64,000 nt of DNA, taken from positions 51,192 to 115,191 of the forward strand of contig CAVPEW010000064.1 of assembly GCA_963703565.1 (NCBI GenBank), read 5' to 3'. The position numbers were made by a program, and so were the translations under genes. The stretch's first letter is position 1; each line of letters opens with the position of its first letter. This DNA comes from CAVPEW01 sp963703565 (GTDB lineage: Bacteria > Actinomycetota > Acidimicrobiia > Acidimicrobiales > VFJN01). Below the pieces are notes generated by a model that was not told the DNA's origin, ran no database searches, and saw nothing but the letters and a program-made list of their open reading frames with translations. Shown here piece by piece: positions 41,992 to 49,946 of this stretch.

Positions 41992-43227
41992 GCCGCCGCC
42001 AATCGGCACAGCACCTCGAGCAGCACGTTGGCCCCCGCCTCGAGGTCCTCGGGTCGGGTGTGCTCGGCGGGGTTGTGGCTCACGCCATCCACGCTGGGCA
42101 CGAAGATCATCGCGGTGGGGCAGACGCGGGCCAGCATCTGGGCGTCGTGGCCGGCACCGGAGGCGAGCCGCAGCACCCGGTGGCCGTGGGCTTCGCCGAC
42201 CTCCGCCACCAGGTCCACCACGTCCGCGTCGAACGCCACCGGATCGAAGCGGGCCAGGCGCCGGTTCGTGAGGGTGCAACCCTCCGACTCGGCCAGCCCG
42301 TGGGCAGTGTCGGCGAGGGTCTTGTCGGCGCTGGCCAGGACCGCGTCGTGCGGGTCGCGCAGGTCAACGGTGAGAACGGCCGAGCGGGCCACGACGTTGA
42401 CCAGGTCGGGATCGAGATCGAGCCGGCCAACGGTGCCCACCGCGGGTCCTCCCGGAGAGGTCGCCAGTTGGCGCACGGCCAGTGCTATGCGGGCTGCCGC
42501 GACGGCGGCGTCGCGCCGGCTGCCCATGGGCGTGGTGCCGGCGTGGTTGGCCTGGCCGACGACGGTGCAGCTCGTGCCAGGAGATGCCCTGCACAGCGGT
42601 GACCGCGCCGATCGTGGCGCCAGTGGACTCGAGCACCGGGCCCTGTTCGATGTGCAGCTCCACGAACGCGTGCGGGGCGGGTCGCGGGCACGGCAGGGGG
42701 CCGGCGTAGCCGATGCGGCCCAGCTCCGCGCCCACCGTCGTCCCGTCACGGTCCGTGATCTCGAGGGCCTCCTCGACGGCGAGGCCGCCGACGAAGACCA
42801 GGCTGCCGAGCATGTCGGGGGCGAAGCGAGCGCCTTCCTCGCCGGTGAAGACCCCCACGGCGAGCGGTCGTGCTGGACGGACCCCTGCGGTGATGAGGGT
42901 CTCGAGGCACTCGAGCCCGGCGAGCACCCCGAGGTTGCCGTCGTAGCGACCACCGGTGCGCACCGTATCGAGGTGCGACCCGGTCATGACCGGCGGTTCG
43001 TCCGAATCGGTGGGCCAGGTGCCGGTGACGTTTCCCACGACGTCGACCTCGACGCGCAGGCCCAGCTCCTGCATCCAGGTGACGACCAGGTCGCGACCGT
43101 CGCGGTCGGCGTCGGTGAGGGCGAGGCGGCACACCCCGCCGTCGCCTGTGTCGCCGATGCCGCCCAGCTCCTCGATCCGGCGCTGCAGTCTCGCCCCGTC
43201 CACCCGCAACTCCCCGTGCCGGCTCAC
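41988..43227 (-). CDS. Allantoate amidohydrolase/N-carbamoyl-L-amino-acid hydrolase-like M20 enzyme (frame broken at 42567)
   Basis: An M20-family hydrolase. GSHLDTVRTGGRYDGNLGVLAGLE carries the first metal ligands, FTGEEGARF the catalytic and bridging Glu pair, FVELHIEQGPVLE the dimer/substrate segment, and NHAGTTPMGSRRDAAVAAAR the core lid motif. An extra C at 42567 (GAGCTGCACC for GAGCTGACC) splits it after VQGISWHEL; removing it restores WHELTVVGQANHAG. Corrected length is 412 residues, normal for AllC/HyuC/YgeY-like enzymes. It overlaps both neighbours by 4 bases. Probable role: hydrolysis of a ureido acid to amino acid, CO2 and ammonia. Confidence 0.85.
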
Positions 43228-45500
43228 TCGCGCGGGCCCGTCGGCTGCAGCCTCGTCGCGGCGTCCGGCGGCGCCGAGGGCGGGACCGTCGGTGCCAAGG
43301 CGATGTCGGCGGGTCGGATCGGCACGCGCGGGAGGACCAGGCCGGTCGCGGCACGAACGGCACCGGCGACCGCAGCCCCCGACGAGATCGTCGGCGCCTC
43401 CCCGACGCCCTTGGCGCCGAAAGGCGCGCCCAGGTGATCCTCGGGCTCCTCGATCAGGGCTGCGACCCGCAGGTCTGGCAGGTCCAGGGCGGTGGGGATC
43501 AGGTAGTCGGTGAACGACGGGTTCCGGATGCGCCCGTCGGACACCACGATCTCCTCCATCAGTGCCAGCCCCACCCCCTGGGCCGCTCCGCCCTCGAGCT
43601 GGCCGAGGAGCTGGACCGGGTTGAGGATGCGCCCTACCTCCTGGGCGGTGACCAGGTCGACGAGGCGGACCAGGCCGAGCTCGAGGTCCACGTCGACGGT
43701 GGCGCGGTGGCAGGCGAAGGTGAACGTGACGTGGGGGGTGCCCTGGCCGTCGGCATCGAGGGGGCTCGTGGGGGCGTGGCGGTGCACCACCGAAGCCGAC
43801 CAGCGACCGCGGTCCGGGTGGGCGTCGCGCTCCGCCGCCACCTGCCGGGCGGCGGAAGCCACCGCGCCTCCCGACATCCAGCTCTGCCGGCTGGCAGAGG
43901 TCGAACCCGCGGAGGTCACCGTCGCCGTGGAGACCGGTGCCAGCACCACCTCGGTGTCCTGTCCGAGCACCTCCCGCACGATCTGGCCGACGAGGGTGAC
44001 GAAGCCCTGGCCGACCTCGGCGCACGCGCTGGTGACCGTTGCGACGGAACCGTCGAGCTCGACGAGCGCGCTGGCTGGGTCGTCGAAACCCTCGGAGAAC
44101 ATGATGTTCTTGAACCCCACCGCGAGAGCCGTCCCTCGGCCCACCTCGGCCGGGGTCGTGGTGCGGCCCGGGCCTCCGGGCAGACCCAGGGCGTCGGTGA
44201 CAGGAGCGGGCGGAGGAGCGGCCGCGCACGCCCTGATGAGCTCGGCGACCGGGGCCGCGCCTTGGATGCGCTGGCCGGTGATCAAGCGGTCGCCCGGTTC
44301 GAGAGCGTTGGCCAGCCTGAGGGCCACCGGGTCCATTCCCAGCTCCTGGGCCAGGCGGTCCATCTGGGCCTCGTGCGCGAAGCACACCTGTACGGCGCCG
44401 AAGCCGCGCATGGCCCCGCAGGGCGGGTTGTGCGTGCGCACCGCCCAACCCTCGACGAGGGCGTTGGGCACGCGGTACGGCCCGGCGGCGAAGCAGGCGG
44501 CGTTGCCTAGCACCGCGGGAGACGACGAGCAGTAGGCCCCGCCGTCGAGGACCAGCCGGCACTCCACGGCGACGAGGGTCCCGTCGCGGCGGGCTCGATG
44601 CCGACACCACATGCGGGCCGGATGGCGGTGCACGTGGCCGTGGAAGGACTCCTCGCGGCTGTAGATCATCTTGACCGGTCGGCCCGTGCGCTGTGCCAGC
44701 AGGCACAGGTGCACCTGCAGGCTGAGATCCTCTCGGGCTCCGAACGCCCCTCCGACGCCGCCGAGGCGGACCTCCACCAGCTCGGGAGCCAGACCCAGCG
44801 AGGCGGCCACCTGGTCGCGGTCGACGTGGAGCCACTGCGTCGCCACCTCGACCACCACCCCGCCCTCGGGGGTCGGCCAGGCCAGGCCGGCCTCGGTGGC
44901 GAGGGGGGCCTGGTCCTGCATGGCGACTTCGTAGGTCCCTTCCACCACCGCGTCGCCGGGTCGCTCGGCGACCGTCGCGGTGTCGCCGTGGCGGATCACG
45001 AGGTGACGGAACACGTTGCCGTCGGGATGTAGGGGAGCGGAGCGGTCCCTCGCCGCCAGGGGGTCGGTCACGGCCGGGAGCGGCTCGTAGTCGACCACGA
45101 TCGCGTCGGCGGCCCGCCGGGCGAGGTCCGGGTGCACCGCCGCGACCGCAGCGATGGCCTCACCCGTGTGGCGCACGACGTCCCACGCGAACACGGGCTG
45201 ATCGGCGACCTCGAGCCCGTAGGTGCGTCTTCCGGGGACGTCGGCAGCGGTCAGCACCGCCATCACCCCCGGCATCGCCAGGGCGGGGGTCGTGTCGATC
45301 GAGCGGATCCGCGCGTGCGGGTGCGTCGAGCGCAGCGTCGCCCCCCACAGCATCGCCTCGGCGTGGCGGTCGGCCGCGAAGGCGAAGCGGCCGCTCACCT
45401 TGGCGGCGGCATCGGGGCGCCGCGCCCCGGTCCCGATCCCGGGCCCGGCCGGGTCTGCCGGCACGGTGGTGCCGAGGGCGGCCGGCTCGACGGTGGTCAC
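43224..45500 (-). CDS. Xanthine dehydrogenase-family molybdopterin-binding subunit
   Basis: The 758-residue protein has the Mo-subunit order: DAAAKVSGRFAFAADRH, AMPGVMAVLTAADVPGRRTYG, LGGVGGAFGAREDLSLQVHLCLL, PPCGAMRGFGAVQVCFAHEAQ and the C-terminal GAKGVGEAPTISSGAAVAGAV with the catalytic Glu. The usual EPE-like segment near residue 220 is atypical (QDQAPLATEAGLA), so the substrate may differ from xanthine. The GTG start 45500 overlaps the 2Fe-2S gene (GTGA). With the FeS and FAD genes it forms a complete three-subunit hydroxylase. Confidence 0.9.
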   Translation of the reverse strand: MTTVEPAALGTTVPADPAGPGIGTGARRPDAAAKVSGRFAFAADRHAEAMLWGATLRSTHPHARIRSIDTTPALAMPGVMAVLTAADVPGRRTYGLEVADQPVFAWDVVRHTGEAIAAVAAVHPDLARRAADAIVVDYEPLPAVTDPLAARDRSAPLHPDGNVFRHLVIRHGDTATVAERPGDAVVEGTYEVAMQDQAPLATEAGLAWPTPEGGVVVEVATQWLHVDRDQVAASLGLAPELVEVRLGGVGGAFGAREDLSLQVHLCLLAQRTGRPVKMIYSREESFHGHVHRHPARMWCRHRARRDGTLVAVECRLVLDGGAYCSSSPAVLGNAACFAAGPYRVPNALVEGWAVRTHNPPCGAMRGFGAVQVCFAHEAQMDRLAQELGMDPVALRLANALEPGDRLITGQRIQGAAPVAELIRACAAAPPPAPVTDALGLPGGPGRTTTPAEVGRGTALAVGFKNIMFSEGFDDPASALVELDGSVATVTSACAEVGQGFVTLVGQIVREVLGQDTEVVLAPVSTATVTSAGSTSASRQSWMSGGAVASAARQVAAERDAHPDRGRWSASVVHRHAPTSPLDADGQGTPHVTFTFACHRATVDVDLELGLVRLVDLVTAQEVGRILNPVQLLGQLEGGAAQGVGLALMEEIVVSDGRIRNPSFTDYLIPTALDLPDLRVAALIEEPEDHLGAPFGAKGVGEAPTISSGAAVAGAVRAATGLVLPRVPIRPADIALAPTVPPSAPPDAATRLQPTGPRE

Positions 45501-46003
45501 GAAGCCTTCGCGGTCCGCACCTGGGCAGCTGAGCGCACCGCTTCGAGGATCCGGCCGTAACCGGTGCAGCGGCACAGGTTGCCGGCCAGCTGCTCCCGGA
45601 TGGTCAGCTCGTCGGCGTCGGGGTGCCGTTCGAGCAGGTCGTGCACGGCCATCACGAGGCCCGGTGTGCAGAACCCGCACTGCACCGCCCCGGCGGCGAC
45701 GAAGGCCTGCTGCACGTCGCTGAGCCCGCCGTCGGCGCCCGGCGATTCGGTGTCGCCGGTCCCGTCGGCGACTGCCTCGATCGTGCTCACCTCGGCATCG
45801 CCCACGGCGGCCGCGAGCACGAGGCAGGCGCAGACCAGCACTCCGTCGAGCAGCACCGAGCACGACCCGCACTCGCCCTGCTCGCAGGCGGGCTTCGCGC
45901 CGGGCAGGCCGAGGCGCTCGCGCAGCACGAACAGCAGGCTCTCGCCCGTCCAGGAGTCCTCGACGCGGTGCTCGGTGCCGTCGACGTGCAGCGAATACCC
46001 CAT
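45497..46003 (-). CDS. Xanthine dehydrogenase-family 2Fe-2S subunit
   Basis: The 168-residue protein has both cluster-binding regions: CEQGECGSCSVLLDGVLVCACLV (N-terminal ferredoxin domain) and QCGFCTPGLVMAVHDLLERHP with LCRCTGYGRILEAV (C-terminal four-helix domain). A poorly conserved insert with Gly/Asp/Ser (DGTGDTESPGADGG) sits between them. It carries electrons from the molybdenum centre to the FAD protein. The start ATG lies 3 bases from the FAD gene stop. Confidence 0.94.
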   Translation of the reverse strand: MGYSLHVDGTEHRVEDSWTGESLLFVLRERLGLPGAKPACEQGECGSCSVLLDGVLVCACLVLAAAVGDAEVSTIEAVADGTGDTESPGADGGLSDVQQAFVAAGAVQCGFCTPGLVMAVHDLLERHPDADELTIREQLAGNLCRCTGYGRILEAVRSAAQVRTAKAS

Positions 46004-46006
46004 CGC

Positions 46007-46850
46007 TCAAGCCGCCCAGGCACGCTCGAGGGCCCGCCTGGCCAGGACGGCAACGGCGTGCGAGCGGTATGCCGCGCTACCGCGGTGGTCGTCGATGGGC
46101 GCCGCCGCCGCCGCCGCCAGCTCCCCGAAGCGGGTAGCGGCCTCCCGGCGAGCTCGCCCCGGCGCCGGGATCGCCGGTGCGAGCTGCTCGGCGAAGCGCT
46201 CGGCGTCGCGGGCCCGGACGGGCCCGGGCCCCACCGATCCCATCGCCAGGCGGACCCGATCGGGCTCGACCACCAGGGCGACGCTGGCCACCGCTATCAC
46301 CATGGCGTTGCGGGTGCCGATCTTGAGGAACTCCTGCGGACCGCTTCCGACGGGGACCCTGACCGACGCTATGCAGCTCGTCGGGGCGCTGCACCGTGCT
46401 GCGCGGCCCGGTCACGAACTCGTCGACGCCAACCTCGCGCGCCCCGGCGGCGCTGTGCAGGCACACGGTGGCACCGAGCGCGCACAGTGCCACGAGACCG
46501 TCCCCGGCGGGGGAGGCGGTGGCCAGGTTCCCCCCGACGGTGCCCGCGTTGCGGATCTGGGGCGAGCCGATCGAGCGCGCCGCCTGTGCCAGCGCCGGCA
46601 AGAGCGCGGCCAGAGCGCTCGACGCGCAGGTGGTCCACGTGACGCACGCGCCCAGCTCGACCTCGTCGCCGACCTGCCGCCACGACCGCAGCTCGCCGAT
46701 GCGGCCTATGGCGACCACGTCGCCCGGTCGGGTGCGCCCGGCGTTGACGCCGACCATGAGGTCGGTCCCGCCTGCGAGGATCGTCGCGCCCGGGCGGTCG
46801 GCCAGCTCCGCGCACGCGTCGTGCACGGTGGCGGGGACGACCACTGTCAT
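46007..46850 (-). CDS. Xanthine dehydrogenase-family FAD-binding subunit (frame broken at 46373)
   Basis: FAD-binding motifs are clear: ATILAGGTDLMVGVNAG and IRNAGTVGGNLATASPAGD, with SAAGAREVGVDEFVTGPRST downstream. An extra C at 46373 (GAGCTGCATA for GAGCTGATA) breaks the frame after QRPDEL. Removal yields IASVRVPVGSGPQEFLKIG and then RNAMVIAVASVALVVEPDRVRLAMGSVGPGP, the normal C-terminal domain. Corrected length 280 residues. It is the first gene of the minus-strand operon, so the promoter should lie in 46851-46995. In that gap I see no clear consensus promoter. Confidence 0.86.
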
Positions 46851-46995
46851 GGGCCGATGGTGGTGGGGTTTCAACAAAGCGTCAACGTCAGGCGACGACT
46901 CGCCGCACGACGTTCACGGTGGCGAAACACGTTCTGCCCGCTGGGCTCCGAAGCCGCAGCGACAGCGTGTACAACGGGGCGATCGCCCCGCGGTC

Positions 46996-47235
46996 CTATT
47001 CCTCGATCACGCTGAGCTGCAGCGAGATGCGCTGTGCGCCGGCCTGGGTCGCGCTCCTGCACAGGTCGCCCACCGCGGCGAGGACGTCGTCGGCATCGCC
47101 GGTGGCCGACGTGCCGAAGGGTCCCACCGCCACCTCCAGGCCCTCCCGGCGCACCGAGTCGATCCCGGCGGCCACGTGGGGGCCGGGTCCGCCCTCCACG
47201 AACGGCTCGATCGTGAACTCGACCGCGAGGCGCAT
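46996..47235 (-). CDS. MTH1187-type thiamine-binding protein
   Basis: The 79-residue protein opens LAVEFTIEPFVEGGPGPHVAAGIDSVRREGLEVAVGPFGTSATGDADDVL, which is the family pattern for the MTH1187/YkoF-like ferredoxin-fold thiamine-binding domain. It ends AGAQRISLQLSVIEE. Proteins of this family bind thiamine or pyrimidine precursors and some partner with transporters. It is 18 bases from the divergent hydantoinase start, so its promoter would overlap that gene. A direct role in nucleobase catabolism is possible but unproven. Confidence 0.8.
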   Translation of the reverse strand: MRLAVEFTIEPFVEGGPGPHVAAGIDSVRREGLEVAVGPFGTSATGDADDVLAAVGDLCRSATQAGAQRISLQLSVIEE

Positions 47236-47253
47236 CGGCGTGAGGGTAGCGCC

Positions 47254-48633
47254 GTGCTGATCCGCGGCGGGCGGGTGGTCGACGTGGACGGTGATCGTCT
47301 CGCGGAGGTGCGCATCGGCCCCGACGGTCGGGTCGCCGCCATCGGGCCCGGCCTGGTTCCGCTGCCCGGCGAGGCCGTGGAGCAGGCCGAGGACTGCCTG
47401 GTGGTGCCGGGCGGGGTCGATGCCCACACCCACCTGCACCTCTGTCTCGGCGCCGTGCACGCCTCGGACGACTTCGCCACGGGCACCGCCGCGGCGGCCG
47501 TCGGCGGAACGACCACCGTGCTCGAGTACGTGACCCCCCGACGGGGCCAGGATCCACTCGCGGTTCTGGCCGACTGGCGGCGGCGGGCAGAGCCCTCGGC
47601 GGTTGACTACGGCTTCCACCTCACCTTCCCCCAGGCCGTCCCCGAAGGCGTCGTGGCCGACTGCGTCGAGCGTGGGGTCACATCGTTCAAGCTCTACATG
47701 GCCTACCCCGACACCCTCATGGTCGACGACGGCGTGATCGTCGACGTGCTGCGGGCTGCGGGGCGCCACGGTGGGCTCGTCACCGTCCACGCCGAGAACG
47801 GAGGAGCGATAGAGGCCTTGCGCCGCCAGGCCCTCGCGGAGGGACGCAAGGGGGTCGTCGAGCACGCTCGGACCCGGCCGGCGCTGCTCGAGGCCGAGGC
47901 CGTGCAGCGCCTGGCGACGCTGGTGGAGCTGACCGGTTCGCGCGCCTACGTCGTGCACCTGTCGTCGGCGCCCGCCCTCGCAGTGCTGCGCGAGGCCCAG
48001 GACCGCGGGATCGCGCTGCTCGCCGAGACGTGCCCGCAGTACCTGCACCTCGACAGCGGTCGCCTCGAGGGCGACGACGGCGAGCAGTTCGTGTGCACCC
48101 CGCCGCTGCGCGATCCATGGCACGGCGAAGAGCTCTGGCACGGCCTGGCTTCTGGCTGGATCCACACCGTGGCCACCGACCACTGCCCCTTCACCTCCCG
48201 GGATCGCCACCGCGGCACGGTGGGTCGGGAGGAGGGGTGGGAGGACTTCACCGAGATCCCTGGTGGTCTACCCGGGATCGAGACCCGATTGGCCCTGGTG
48301 TACGAAGGGGTGCGGGCCGGGCGGATCACGCTCGGCGACTGGGTACGGCTGTGCAGCGAGTCACCGGCACGTACCTTTGGCCTGTGGCCGGAAAAGGGCT
48401 CCCTGCGCGTCGGCTCTGACGCCGACCTGGTGGTGTGGGATCCCCGCCGAAGCCAGTCGCTCGACGCAGCGGCGCTGCACATGCGGACCGACGTGTCGCC
48501 GTACGAGGGCAGGACCGCTTCGGGATGGCCCAGCCTGGTCCTTGGCCGGGGTCGGGTCCTGGCCCGGGACGGCGTGTTCGTGGGTGAGCCCGGCTCGGGC
48601 CGCTACCTGGCGCGGGCGCCGCTCGCCGCGTGA
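47254..48633 (+). CDS. Dihydropyrimidinase/D-hydantoinase-like amidohydrolase
   Basis: The 459-residue cyclic amidase has an N-terminal beta-sandwich strand, GGVDAHTHLHLCLG (His58 and His60), the carboxylated lysine in VTSFKLYMAYPD and catalytic His residues in TVHAENGG and YVVHLSSAPAL. TVATDHCPFTSRDRHRG carries the Asp. It opens a hydantoin or dihydropyrimidine ring to a carbamoyl amino acid, which the two carbamoyl hydrolases of the divergent operon could then cleave. GTG 47254 is the start, and the stop overlaps the DauR-like gene (GTGA). HyuA-type hydantoinases occur in the E. coli urate cluster with ygeX and ssnA. Confidence 0.88.
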   Translation: MLIRGGRVVDVDGDRLAEVRIGPDGRVAAIGPGLVPLPGEAVEQAEDCLVVPGGVDAHTHLHLCLGAVHASDDFATGTAAAAVGGTTTVLEYVTPRRGQDPLAVLADWRRRAEPSAVDYGFHLTFPQAVPEGVVADCVERGVTSFKLYMAYPDTLMVDDGVIVDVLRAAGRHGGLVTVHAENGGAIEALRRQALAEGRKGVVEHARTRPALLEAEAVQRLATLVELTGSRAYVVHLSSAPALAVLREAQDRGIALLAETCPQYLHLDSGRLEGDDGEQFVCTPPLRDPWHGEELWHGLASGWIHTVATDHCPFTSRDRHRGTVGREEGWEDFTEIPGGLPGIETRLALVYEGVRAGRITLGDWVRLCSESPARTFGLWPEKGSLRVGSDADLVVWDPRRSQSLDAAALHMRTDVSPYEGRTASGWPSLVLGRGRVLARDGVFVGEPGSGRYLARAPLAA

Positions 48634-48980
48634 GCGTGCATCCGCTGATGAGCGCGTTGGCGCCGCTCGCCGACGAGCTGGGCGCCGAGCTGCTCGCGCC
48701 CGGAGACGTGGTGGAGGGCGACGTGCCGGTGGTGGTCGACGGTGCCCTAGTGGGCGGCTTTCGCCTGCCGGGGCTGCACGGGGCGTTGGCTCGGCTGCTC
48801 GAGAGCCTCGCGCGCCAGCACGGCATGCCGCTGTGCGAGCTCGACCGGGAGGCCAAGCAGCAGGTGGTGCGCCGCCTCGACGACCTCGGCGCCTTCACGC
48901 TCCGTAGGGCAGTCGAGGACGTGGCCGACGCCCTGGGCGTCAGCCGCTTCACCGTCTACAACTACCTGGCCGCGACATGA
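48630..48980 (+). CDS. DauR/YheO-type HTH regulator, short form
   Basis: The 116-residue protein has a C-terminal DauR-type HTH: LDREAKQQVVRRLDDLGAFTLRRAVEDVADALGVSRFTVYNYLA. The N-terminal 60 residues keep only a fragment of the usual YheO-like/PAS sensor domain (DVVEGDVPVVVDGALVGGFRLPGLH). The frame is intact and the start is coupled to the hydantoinase stop, so this is probably a real reduced regulator. It most likely controls the nucleobase genes on both sides. Relatives regulate D-arginine and other amino-acid catabolism. Confidence 0.75.
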   Translation: MSVHPLMSALAPLADELGAELLAPGDVVEGDVPVVVDGALVGGFRLPGLHGALARLLESLARQHGMPLCELDREAKQQVVRRLDDLGAFTLRRAVEDVADALGVSRFTVYNYLAAT

Positions 48981-48987
48981 GCCATGC

Positions 48988-49935
48988 GTGCTGGGACCGT
49001 TCGTGTTCACGCCGGGGCAACACCGTGGACACGAGCCGCCGGTGAGATCCTCGGGTGGCTACGACTTGGATGCCGCCGAGCACGCAGGCGGGCGCGTGAT
49101 CGCGGCGGAGGGCATCGTCGACGTGGCGCTGGCCGAGCTGACCGACCGGGGGTACGCGGTGCTGCCGGGGCTGTTCGATGACGACGAGCTGGCCCGGGTG
49201 GAGGCTGCCTGCGAGCTCGCCCAGCATCGCCTGGTGCGCGGTGAGCTCGGTGAGCGCTTCGGCACCACCACCCTGGTCGACGACTCCGACGGCGCCCACG
49301 CGGCGCGCTTCGCCAACTACGTCACCCATCTCACCGAGGTGGTCCCGCAAGCGACCGCAGTGGCCCGTCACCCGACGCTGGTGGCCCTGGTGGGTCGGTA
49401 CCTCGGTCCGACCGCCTGGCTGCTCGAGTCGGAGCGCTTCGGCGTCGTGTACCAGGACGCGCGCCCGGGGCGGGAGTCGAGCTACACCCGGATCGGTTGG
49501 CACAGCGACTGGCAGAGCGGGCCGCACCTCGACATCTGGCCGTCGGTGGCGTTCACGTTGCACCTCGACGACACGAGCCCCGCCAACGGCTTCCTGCGGG
49601 TCGTGCCGGGCAGCCACCGGTGGTCGACCCCGGCCCCGTTCGTCAATGTCAACGGCTCGCTGCTGCCTGCAGGGTCCGCGCCGGCGGCCGGTCACGGGTC
49701 GGAGCCGCCGCCGCTACCGATGCCGCTGGGTTTCGACAAGGTGCCCGGTGAGGCGGCGCTGTACTGCGACCGCGGCGACCTGTTGGTCCACGACGCGTAC
49801 CTGTGGCACAGCGCGGCGCGAGCCACCGACGACCACTCCCGTCGCCGCCACGTTCGGGGCGGCTGGTACTCGGGCCTCCCGCTGCAGGCCGGATCGCCCG
49901 GCGTCGAGGCGTTCGTCAAGAACGCCGCTCGCTGA
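48988..49935 (+). CDS. Phytanoyl-CoA dioxygenase (PhyH) family protein
   Basis: A 315-residue Fe(II)/2-oxoglutarate-type dioxygenase. The iron ligands are visible as HxD (GWHSDWQSGPHLD) and the distal His (HDAYLWHSAARA), followed by an Arg-rich segment (RRRHVRGGWYSG) for 2-oxoglutarate. The N-terminal half includes FDDDELARVEAACELAQHRL. GTG 48988 is 8 bases after the regulator gene; GTG 49042 is an alternative. It may hydroxylate a small metabolite. Its link to the nucleobase cluster is positional only. Confidence 0.82.
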   Translation: MLGPFVFTPGQHRGHEPPVRSSGGYDLDAAEHAGGRVIAAEGIVDVALAELTDRGYAVLPGLFDDDELARVEAACELAQHRLVRGELGERFGTTTLVDDSDGAHAARFANYVTHLTEVVPQATAVARHPTLVALVGRYLGPTAWLLESERFGVVYQDARPGRESSYTRIGWHSDWQSGPHLDIWPSVAFTLHLDDTSPANGFLRVVPGSHRWSTPAPFVNVNGSLLPAGSAPAAGHGSEPPPLPMPLGFDKVPGEAALYCDRGDLLVHDAYLWHSAARATDDHSRRRHVRGGWYSGLPLQAGSPGVEAFVKNAAR

Positions 49936-49946
49936 GGTAGCGCCCC

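Noticed and set aside
31860..48980. Classical allantoin-glyoxylate pathway
   Set aside because: No uricase, HIU hydrolase, OHCU decarboxylase or ureidoglycolate enzyme is visible, while diaminopropionate lyase and SsnA-like genes are.
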